This document shows, piece by piece, positions 1 to 4,921 of a DNA stretch of 10,482 nucleotides. The translations under genes were made by a program, and so were the position numbers. Under the pieces are notes generated by a model. It searched no databases, had not been told where the DNA came from, and saw only the letters and a list, made by a program, of their open reading frames with translations. The DNA is from Planctomycetales bacterium (lineage in GTDB: Bacteria > Planctomycetota > Planctomycetia > Pirellulales > UBA7805). Every line of letters starts with the position of its first letter. The stretch's first letter is position 1. The stretch lies in contig WVZU01000303.1 in the NCBI GenBank assembly GCA_011772275.1, positions 1-10,482 on the forward strand. Direction: 5' to 3'.

Positions 1-572
1 CCGACCATAGCCCCCCGGTTCTCGGCGTACAAATGCAATTCCTCGCGCAGGGTCTGCAGCAGCACCTCACTATCTTCAATGATCGTGTCACATTCATTCT
101 GTTCGTCAAATGTATTTTCCTTGGTACCTTCAATGGTATGTTTCAGCATATAGAACAAGCCTCGCAGGCTGGTCGTCTTGCCGTCATCGATCAGTCGCTT
201 GCAGCCGCTGGCGACCAGCATGGTCCGCATGTAGGCCTTGGCCTGCGACAGATCGAACAGCTGCCTGCGGTTGGTGTTCTTGCCCATTTCGATGATTTTT
301 TTCCGGGGGCTATAGCGGACATTGGACAGCGTCCGTGAGGGGATATCGACGTAGGGATCCCGCCGTTTGCTGGCCGCGTGGACAACTTCGTCAGCGAGGC
401 GTTCGATATTGTCCAGCGTTTTTTTATCGCGGGGCGAGCCTGTTTTTTTTACGGCGCCGTTGCTTTTGGCCGATTTGCGACCAGCGGCTGGGACAACTTT
501 CCTCTTTTTGGCTGGTTTTTTCGGGACCCGTCGTCCGGCGGTCCCTTGCCTGCGAAGTTTTTTCTTGGCCAT
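1..572 (-). CDS. top6A: DNA topoisomerase VI subunit A (Spo11-like), N-terminal part, cut by the window edge
   Basis: Catalytic DNA-cleaving subunit of type IIB topoisomerase; with subunit B it cuts both strands, passes a duplex and religates. I translated 190 full codons from ATG at 572; the rest lies left of position 1. Residues about 1-52 are a low-complexity lysine/arginine-rich tail (MAKKKLRRQG, PKKPAKKRKV). From about residue 53 the 5Y-CAP (winged-helix) domain begins. The active-site stretch is SLRGLFYMLKHT, with Tyr141 at the place of the second, catalytic Tyr of the Spo11/Top6A [FY]Y pair. It is followed by NECDTIIEDSEVLL and LREELHLYAENRGAMVG, typical of Top6A. The Toprim domain should lie beyond the edge. 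The gene begins 7 bases after the top6B stop and has no clear Shine-Dalgarno of its own, which suggests translational coupling. The basic tail is unlike the short N-termini I know from archaeal Top6A. Confidence 0.93.
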   Translation of the reverse strand, partial: MAKKKLRRQGTAGRRVPKKPAKKRKVVPAAGRKSAKSNGAVKKTGSPRDKKTLDNIERLADEVVHAASKRRDPYVDIPSRTLSNVRYSPRKKIIEMGKNTNRRQLFDLSQAKAYMRTMLVASGCKRLIDDGKTTSLRGLFYMLKHTIEGTKENTFDEQNECDTIIEDSEVLLQTLREELHLYAENRGAMV

Positions 573-579
573 GGTCGGG

Positions 580-2766
580 TCACTCGTCGTTGCCTGGGGT
601 ATTCATTAACTTTTCTGCGGCCTCCGCCGGATCCACAATGATCACGTTTTCGCCCAGTTCCAGTTCCTGTTCGTCTTGGATGGGACGACCCTGCTTGTCC
701 AGCTGGACGTCCGCCTCGGCGGTCTTTTTCTTGGCGACCAGGAGAAGTTTTTTGTACAGCTGGTCCCGGTCGATGTTGTTGATCGTGCTGACGGCCGTGG
801 CGACTTCGCCCAGGTAGCGCAAGAAGACCGCGCGTCGGTCCCCTTCTTTTTTGACCTTTTGCCGCCGGCGGAGGTACATTCCCAGCTTGCGACCGGCGGC
901 CTGGAGGGCCAACCGCAGTTCTTTCTGGATTTCTGGATAACTGGCGACCGCTTCCTTCGACTCGCTGGTAAACGGTACCCATACGCTGGCCATATGGACC
1001 ATGAGGGTCACGGGGCCGGTGGGCATGCTTCCCCGCGACTGGCTCAATCCGTAAGACCGCCAGTTGGTCCCCATAATCGTCTGCGTGATGGCGCAGGCTC
1101 CCGGCTGGAACTGCAAGGGAACGCGGTTGGCGTAGCGCAAGACGTTCATGGATTGTCCGCTGTCGAGGCTGACATTTTGCATCGCGTCATGCAGCTTTTC
1201 GATCTCCTTGGGGGTCAATTTCCCTGGCGACTGGCGACGCCCCAGTCCGGACTGGTTGATAATCTTGTCGGCCAACTCGTTCCCCAGGCCCTGAAAGGTC
1301 ATGGTGAGGAACTGCCGCAGGGTTCGCGAATCGCTTTCCGAAATCAGTTCGGTCAGCAGTTCGCGTGAAATCCGTTGAGCGGTCGAGCCGCCGCCGTAGG
1401 CCAGGGCCACTTCGATCTGGAACGGATTCCCTCGATAGACCGAAGGCGGGCGGGTGGCGGCCACATAGAATTCGGCCGGCACGACGTGGTACATCCCCTT
1501 CAACAACAGTTCCTCTCCGATCGGGGAGATACAGTCGGTGCTGGGAGCACTGATTTTTGTCTCCTGAATCGCCTGGTACAGCCAGTCGGCCTCGCGACGG
1601 CCGATGCGTGCCGGTCGAGCTCGTGGGCTAAGTTTGGCGGCGCTACAGATCCGCTTGGCGACGGCGCCGCTGACGCGCGAAAAGCTGCTGGTCAGGAAAG
1701 CCGACAGCGTGGACTCCCTGGTGTCGTGCAGCATCGTAATCAGGTTACCCAGCTCGACACCATAAGGATGCGGTTTAATTTCTTTCGGCTCAGGCGGCAG
1801 CTCTTTTGTCGAACGGTGATAAGTCTTCTCGTTGTCGTCCGGATCGATGTAATGCAGAGTCACGTGGGGGTTAGCGATGGCCGTCTGCTCCAAGTATTCG
1901 TCCACACTGCCGCGTCCCCGCTTGTGAATCGCCTCCAGCTCGATCGTGACCCGCGTCCCGTGATCGATATCGACCCATTCGATACCATGTTTGGCGATAA
2001 CTTTTTCGCCCCGCGCGCCGGGGGGGATGTCGACGCCATCGCCGCGGCCGTTGAGGATCTGCGGCTGGTTCTTTTTGGTATCGATTTTGATCTCGTAGTA
2101 ATGCGACGGCTTGCGTTTGGAGACCTTGGAGATAATTTTGATCGGCTTGCCCGTCGTGAGCAGGCCGTACATGCCGGCGGCGCTGATGCCGATTCCCTGC
2201 TGACCGCGGCTCATCCGCAGCCGATGAAACTTCGATCCGTAAAGAAGTTTTCCAAAGATCAGCGGGATCTGTTTTTTGAGGATGCCAGGCCCGTTGTCCT
2301 GGATACCCGCCTGATAGCGGTTGTTGCCGGTCTGTTGGACGTGAACCCAGATCTCCGGCAGGATACCTGCTTCTTCACAGGCGTCCAGCGAGTTGTCGAC
2401 CGCTTCCTTGATGGTGGTCAACAGGGCCTTGCGGGGGTTGTCAAAGCCGAGCAAATGTCGGTTCTTGGCGAAGAATTCGCTGACAGAAATGTCGCGCTGG
2501 CCGGCCGCCATGCTTTTGGCCGTCGCGCGGCGGCCGTGGCGGACCGCCTGGGGGCGGCCGTTGGTGGTTGAGCGGCCATTGCCGGTCGCAGACTTGGTCC
2601 GCCGTGAGGGCTCGCCGCTCTGCAGCCCAGCAACCTTCCCGGCCTGCCGGCTCGCCGACCCCTGACCACCGCTGCCGGACTGCCGCCCGGCCTGGACCCT
2701 CTTCGGCTTGACCCTCTTAGCCTTCACCCTCTTGGCCCGGACACGCTTTGCCTTCACTTTGGCCAA
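580..2766 (-). CDS. top6B: DNA topoisomerase VI subunit B (GHKL ATPase)
   Basis: ATP-binding subunit of topoisomerase VI, 728 residues. ATP-driven dimerisation of this subunit gates duplex passage. The Bergerat ATPase fold is clear: N-box EAVDNSLDACEE (Glu121, Asn125), G1 box DNGPGI (Asp157), G2 box RGQQGIG (188-193). The core opens with the family signature ISVSEFFAKNRHLLGFDNP (93-111). An H2TH-like region follows at about 352-390 (SSFSRVSGAVAKR), then the transducer domain with NWRSYGLSQSRG (568-579) and VPFTSESKEA (597-606); Lys604 is the likely switch lysine touching the ATP gamma-phosphate. Residues 1-86 are an extra basic tail with four tandem [KR][AP]KRV repeats at 5-24. The start is TTG at 2766, chosen because AAGGAGG lies exactly 7 bases upstream and no in-frame ATG occurs before residue 86. 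An ATG at residue 86 would give the usual archaeal-style N-terminus but would leave the perfect ribosome site unexplained. It is probably cotranscribed with top6A. Confidence 0.95.
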   Translation of the reverse strand: MAKVKAKRVRAKRVKAKRVKPKRVQAGRQSGSGGQGSASRQAGKVAGLQSGEPSRRTKSATGNGRSTTNGRPQAVRHGRRATAKSMAAGQRDISVSEFFAKNRHLLGFDNPRKALLTTIKEAVDNSLDACEEAGILPEIWVHVQQTGNNRYQAGIQDNGPGILKKQIPLIFGKLLYGSKFHRLRMSRGQQGIGISAAGMYGLLTTGKPIKIISKVSKRKPSHYYEIKIDTKKNQPQILNGRGDGVDIPPGARGEKVIAKHGIEWVDIDHGTRVTIELEAIHKRGRGSVDEYLEQTAIANPHVTLHYIDPDDNEKTYHRSTKELPPEPKEIKPHPYGVELGNLITMLHDTRESTLSAFLTSSFSRVSGAVAKRICSAAKLSPRARPARIGRREADWLYQAIQETKISAPSTDCISPIGEELLLKGMYHVVPAEFYVAATRPPSVYRGNPFQIEVALAYGGGSTAQRISRELLTELISESDSRTLRQFLTMTFQGLGNELADKIINQSGLGRRQSPGKLTPKEIEKLHDAMQNVSLDSGQSMNVLRYANRVPLQFQPGACAITQTIMGTNWRSYGLSQSRGSMPTGPVTLMVHMASVWVPFTSESKEAVASYPEIQKELRLALQAAGRKLGMYLRRRQKVKKEGDRRAVFLRYLGEVATAVSTINNIDRDQLYKKLLLVAKKKTAEADVQLDKQGRPIQDEQELELGENVIIVDPAEAAEKLMNTPGNDE
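2695..2754 (-). repeat. Four tandem 15-base repeats coding the KRV pentad tail of Top6B
   Basis: Codons 5-24 of top6B form four in-frame 15-base units coding KAKRV, RAKRV, KAKRV and KPKRV. The units share the AAG-AGG/CGT-GTC/GTG pattern with synonymous drift, so they look like an old tandem expansion that is now kept at protein level. The product is a highly positive, probably disordered segment. Confidence 0.85.
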
Positions 2767-2773
2767 CGCCTTC

Positions 2774-2780
2774 CCTCCTT
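2774..2780 (-). promoter_or_regulatory. Perfect Shine-Dalgarno deciding the TTG start of top6B
   Basis: Read on the minus strand this is AAGGAGG, a full complement of the 16S anti-Shine-Dalgarno core, 7 bases before TTG at 2766. The spacing is near ideal and is the main reason to accept a TTG start and the basic tail. Confidence 0.8.
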
Positions 2781-2880
2781 GCCGGCCGGCCAGCCGGGCC
2801 GGCCCAGGTACCAGGCAACAGGCCGCCCACCATGCCGGCCGACGCGACGTGACAACTGTTAAACTTTGCGGCTTGTACGA

Positions 2881-2886
2881 ATTATA
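2881..2886 (-). promoter_or_regulatory. Possible -10 element for top6BA
   Basis: On the minus strand this reads TATAAT, a perfect housekeeping -10 hexamer in an otherwise GC-rich stretch. The -35 region 17 bases upstream reads TGGGAG, a poor match to TTGACA, and there is no extended TG. If used, transcription would start near 2874 and give a leader of about 108 bases. A weak call made on the -10 alone. Confidence 0.3.
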
Positions 2887-2961
2887 GCGGCTGTAAGGGC
2901 TTGCTCCCAGCCGACTTTGACCTGAAGAGAGGAATAATCGAACGATTTTCCGCAGGTGGCA

Positions 2962-2975
2962 AATAAAGATTTATT
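2962..2975. promoter_or_regulatory. AT-rich perfect palindrome, possible operator
   Basis: AATAAA-GA-TTTATT is a perfect 6-base inverted repeat with a 2-base centre, standing out in a GC-rich region, about 160 bases before the first plus-strand gene and about 195 bases before top6B. It could be a repressor site or part of a promoter; no regulator can be named. Confidence 0.25.
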
Positions 2976-3120
2976 GGCACGATCCGAACCGGCCGAACTA
3001 TGTCTTGCGGACGCTGCCCGGCGCGTGCCCGCTTCGGCGCGGCTCCAGCTGAACGAGAGACACTGCAGGCGGCCCTGCTGCGGCCGGGGACCGCCCCGCA
3101 ACGCAAAGGAGTTGTTTGCC

Positions 3121-3126
3121 AAGGAG
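3121..3126 (+). promoter_or_regulatory. Shine-Dalgarno of the 111-residue secreted protein
   Basis: AAGGAG lies 6 bases before ATG at 3133 and decides that start. A second copy of the same octamer (AAGGAGTT) sits 15 bases further upstream. Confidence 0.75.
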
Positions 3127-3132
3127 TTTTTC

Positions 3133-3468
3133 ATGACCCAGAACGCTGTACGTCGTTTGCTGATCGCCACCGGGGTCGTGGCTGGCCTGACCCTGGCCGA
3201 TGGACATCGTGCCACCGCAGCCGATTGTGGCTACCCGGTCAACCAGCTGGACCTGTTCCACAACTACTACGCCGAACCTGGCATCTGCGGGCACGGGATA
3301 CCGGCAAAGATGTATTTGTCGCCCCGTCCCACACCGGCCTGGGTCGGGCATACCTACGTGACGTATCAGCCGCTGATGCCCCACGAGTTTCTTTACAAGC
3401 ACCACCGCACCTATATCCGCCGGCACGCGGATGGAAGCGGCACCCGCACCACGGTCCGCTGGTACTGA
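3133..3468 (+). CDS. Small secreted protein of unknown function
   Basis: I do not recognise a named family. The product is 111 residues. Residues 1-30 form a classical Sec signal peptide: basic start (Arg7, Arg8), hydrophobic core LLIATGVVAGLTLA, and a likely cut after ATAA (27-30). The mature part of about 81 residues starts DCGYPVNQLDLF, has two cysteines (32, 52) that could form a disulfide, and is rich in Tyr, His, Pro and Arg. It contains YQPLMPHEFLYKHHRTY (78-94), a pattern I associate from memory with small exported planctomycete proteins, and ends in Trp-Tyr. There are no catalytic motifs. The start at 3133 is supported by AAGGAG 6 bases upstream and by the signal peptide. A second exported protein follows 92 bases downstream on the same strand with no terminator between, so the two are likely coexpressed. 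Possible roles are an envelope or surface component; this is a guess. Confidence 0.82.
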   Translation: MTQNAVRRLLIATGVVAGLTLADGHRATAADCGYPVNQLDLFHNYYAEPGICGHGIPAKMYLSPRPTPAWVGHTYVTYQPLMPHEFLYKHHRTYIRRHADGSGTRTTVRWY

Positions 3469-3546
3469 GCTGTTTGGCGCGAAGTTCCTTGATCTGGTAC
3501 GTGTTGCAAATGGCGGTCGGCATAGCGGCCGTTTACCAAGCCACTT

Positions 3547-3552
3547 GAAGGA
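3547..3552 (+). promoter_or_regulatory. Shine-Dalgarno of the 168-residue secreted protein
   Basis: GAAGGA lies 8 bases before ATG at 3561. A second ATG two codons later (MKM) is too far from it to be preferred. Confidence 0.6.
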
Positions 3553-3560
3553 TACAAATC

Positions 3561-4067
3561 ATGAAGATGAAGGTCCTGCACCTTGCCCCGCTCGCAGCCT
3601 TGCTGCTGTTGCCCCTGCCAGCCCGCGCCCAGGATCGGCTTGTTTCAAACGACGTACCCGCTTGCTCATCCTGCCAGGACGGTACCCCCACGGGCGGGGC
3701 CGGTGGCGGGGTAAGACATCGAGCGCAATCGGCCAAAAACCCTCACGGTTACCCCAACGCAGTTGCCGTGTTTAACCATATGGGAGTCTGGGCGGCCAAG
3801 GAATCGCTGAAATATCCCTGGCACTGCAATTACTACAACATGCAATGGGGCACCCCCGTCGCCCTGCTGGTGCCTCCCACTGCCGAACGGAGTTACAACA
3901 TGGGATGGGGAGTTGGCAATACGCGGCTCACGCGAAATTGGCACCAGTTCCAACGCCCGTATCCTGGCAATGGGACGGAGGGGACCCAACGATCGTTTCA
4001 GGCGACTCCCCCATGGCCCAGCGACACGTCCCAATTTGGGGTGTATTACGTGCGCGGACCGTGGTAA
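3561..4067 (+). CDS. Secreted aromatic- and glycine-rich protein of unknown function
   Basis: A 168-residue exported protein with no named family that I recognise. Residues 1-23 are a strong signal peptide (MKMKVLHLAPLAALLLLPLP then ARA), with likely cleavage before Gln24. The mature part has a CSSC pair (35-38), which could be a disulfide, a metal site or a thiol pair. A conserved-looking stretch then follows: NAVAVFNHMGVW, YPWHCNYYNMQWGTP, VPPTAERSYNMGWGVGNTR, and the end TPPWPSDTSQFGVYYVRGPW. It is dense in Trp, Tyr, Asn and Gly, and its end recalls small exported planctomycete proteins. It has no transmembrane helix besides the signal. It lies 92 bases after the 111-residue secreted protein, and both are closed by the terminator at 4162-4205, so an operon is likely. 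The two mature proteins share aromatic richness and an aromatic C-terminal residue but do not align over their length as far as I can see. Confidence 0.85.
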   Translation: MKMKVLHLAPLAALLLLPLPARAQDRLVSNDVPACSSCQDGTPTGGAGGGVRHRAQSAKNPHGYPNAVAVFNHMGVWAAKESLKYPWHCNYYNMQWGTPVALLVPPTAERSYNMGWGVGNTRLTRNWHQFQRPYPGNGTEGTQRSFQATPPWPSDTSQFGVYYVRGPW

Positions 4068-4161
4068 TTGGCGAAACGGACCCGTAACGCGGATACGTCA
4101 CAAGCCGGCTGGTGACCGGCGGCAACAACTCACTCCGTGGATCCTTGCTCAAGTGGTCCTC

Positions 4162-4205
4162 AGGCAGTTTGTGACCAAGCCCCGTGGCACAAACTGCCTT
4201 TTTTT
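4162..4205 (+). terminator. Rho-independent terminator of the secreted-protein pair
   Basis: A perfect 12-base stem, AGGCAGTTTGTG (4162-4173) with CACAAACTGCCT (4188-4199), and a 14-base loop are followed by an uninterrupted T run (4199-4205). The T run lies only on the plus strand, so it works for plus-strand transcripts ending after 4067. It also insulates the downstream small gene. Confidence 0.9.
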
Positions 4206-4333
4206 GTGCGCTGACCGCCGGCCGCGCAATCCGTACCAGCCTCACAATCGTCACCAGCCCCAAGTATCAACTCAGCGACAGTCGTCGTCACTCGGACCTC
4301 GCACAGCGGTCTCGTCCTGATTCGCGCCACCCG

Positions 4334-4359
4334 TGTTGCGTCGCGCAACGCATGCAACA
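4334..4359. promoter_or_regulatory. Nested inverted repeat, candidate activator site
   Basis: GTTGCG (4335-4340) pairs with CGCAAC (4344-4349) around a 3-base centre, and the outer TGTTGC (4334-4339) can also pair with GCAACA (4354-4359). It lies roughly 70-95 bases before the predicted transcription start at 4428, within the range where enhancer-binding proteins for sigma-54 promoters often bind. No specific activator is implied by the sequence. Confidence 0.35.
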
Positions 4360-4401
4360 GGGACGGCTTGCGGTCCAGCTAGCGATGCTGAGCCATTTTT
4401 T

Positions 4402-4417
4402 TGGCACGGCGACTGCA
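4402..4417 (+). promoter_or_regulatory. Sigma-54 (RpoN) type -24/-12 promoter
   Basis: TGGCACGGCGACTGCA matches the RpoN consensus TGGCACG-N4-TTGC(A/T) with one change (C for the first T of the -12 element). The invariant GG (4403-4404) and GC (4415-4416) are exactly 10 bases apart. A T7 tract (4396-4402) abuts the -24 element. The start would be near G4428, giving a 45-base leader to the 35-residue gene at 4473. No RNA polymerase sigma-70 pair is evident here. Confidence 0.65.
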
Positions 4418-4458
4418 TAAGATTACGGCAGGCACACTTCGACACACTCTCTGCAGGG

Positions 4459-4465
4459 AAAGGAG
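4459..4465 (+). promoter_or_regulatory. Shine-Dalgarno of the 35-residue membrane protein
   Basis: AAAGGAG lies 7 bases before ATG at 4473, a near-ideal site. It is the main sign that this short frame is translated. Confidence 0.7.
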
Positions 4466-4472
4466 CCTTCAG

Positions 4473-4580
4473 ATGTTCCAGCCTATCGTACCCTTAATCG
4501 CGGGAGCGATTGTCGCGCTGATCGCCGTTGTCGCCTCGCTGCGCCCCCTTTCTTCCGACGCCAATCCGTTCTATGTCTAA
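4473..4580 (+). CDS. 35-residue single-pass membrane microprotein
   Basis: A short gene of unknown family. The product starts MFQPIVPLIAGAIVALIAVV and ends ASLRPLSSDANPFYV. Residues 5-23 form one strongly hydrophobic helix; the only charged residues are Arg24 and Asp29, just after the helix, so it fits a membrane-inserted microprotein. The hydrophobic stretch has no cleavage motif and makes up over half the protein. Support for translation comes from a strong ribosome site (AAAGGAG, 7 bases), a sigma-54-type promoter 70 bases upstream, a terminator isolating it from the genes before, and a 13-pair hairpin starting 4 bases after its stop codon. It is thus a complete single-gene unit. It could be a stress- or nutrient-controlled modulator of a membrane complex or a toxin-like peptide; the sequence does not decide. 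No antisense RNA gene is obvious. Confidence 0.6.
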   Translation: MFQPIVPLIAGAIVALIAVVASLRPLSSDANPFYV

Positions 4581-4921
4581 CCCCCATCGCCCAGCAGCCA
4601 GCTGCTGTGCGATGGCCGAATCTTTGACTGGCCCGGTCGGGTTCCAAACTGCGTAGCCAGCGACGGCGGGTCAGAAATCGGGGCCAGTGGTTTGTCGATG
4701 CCCAGTTTTCGGGTCGCGAAAACGGGACAAACGTTTCGGCAATTCCCCTTCCGTCGAACATCTTGGCGCGTTTGCGCCACACCGGCCAGGGCGAAATTTC
4801 AGGTCTGGCCAAAGCCTGGCCAGTTTGTCAGAACTCCCTGCGGATCGGCCCCTGGCAAGGCGGCACCCGCCTGCCACCGCGTTGCTGGACGTTTTCGACC
4901 CTGGGGCCCGCGACGGGCTGG
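4581..4921. other. Gene-free convergent intergenic region with hairpins
   Basis: It lies between the microprotein gene (plus) and the end of the TPR gene (minus). No credible gene on either strand. It contains the hairpin at 4584-4615, a hairpin with arms CCC-A-GTTTTCG (4701-4711) and CGAAAACGGG (4717-4726), and TGGCGC-GTTT-GCGCCA (4764-4779). None is followed by a T run in either direction, so the terminator of the minus-strand genes is not clear. The stretch 4780-4921 holds repeated CTGGCC/GGCCAG words but nothing I can name. Confidence 0.65.
4584..4615 (+). terminator. Strong hairpin after the microprotein gene, possible terminator or mRNA 3' end
   Basis: CCATCGC (4584-4590) and CAGCAG (4592-4597) pair with CTGCTG (4602-4607) and GCGATGG (4609-4615), giving 13 pairs, one mismatch (C4591/T4608) and a CCAG loop. 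No T run follows, so it may act as a 3' stabiliser or a non-canonical terminator instead of a textbook one. Confidence 0.5.

Larger units (their letters stand above)
2767..3132. other. Divergent intergenic region between top6B and the secreted-protein genes
   Basis: No gene seen on either strand. It holds the top6B ribosome site, a GC-rich inverted repeat (GCCGGCC at 2781-2787 with GGCCGGC at 2797-2803), the possible minus-strand -10 at 2881-2886, an AT-rich perfect palindrome at 2962-2975, and two Shine-Dalgarno-like AAGGAGTT copies at 3106-3113 and 3121-3128. An open frame runs through 2956-3132 in phase with the next gene, but it has no ribosome site and would bury the signal peptide, so I treat it as noncoding. 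Confidence 0.7.
4068..4472. other. Intergenic region: terminator, upstream repeats and sigma-54 promoter
   Basis: No protein gene seen before 4473. It contains a short hairpin (GCCGG 4104-4108 with CCGGC 4116-4120), the terminator at 4162-4205, a nested inverted repeat at 4334-4359 and the sigma-54-type promoter at 4402-4417. A minus-strand open frame at 4160-4357 has no ribosome site and overlaps the terminator, so it is not called. Confidence 0.75.

Noticed and set aside
676..2571. Long plus-strand open frames opposite top6B
   Set aside because: They are antisense shadows of a gene with unmistakable family motifs, without ribosome sites.
2781..2803. GC-rich inverted repeat as a terminator
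   Set aside because: It lies in the top6B leader, not at a gene end, and no T run follows; CCGG-rich runs pair easily in such DNA.
2975..2992. TTGGCACG-like half of a sigma-54 promoter
   Set aside because: The -24 half matches, but the bases 10 further on are not GC, so the -12 element is missing.
2956..3132. In-frame N-terminal extension of the first secreted protein
   Set aside because: It would place 59 residues before a clear signal peptide, and no ribosome site precedes 2956; AAGGAG at 3121 points to ATG 3133.
4160..4357. Minus-strand 65-residue open frame
   Set aside because: No ribosome site, runs into the terminator stem, and its composition looks like chance.
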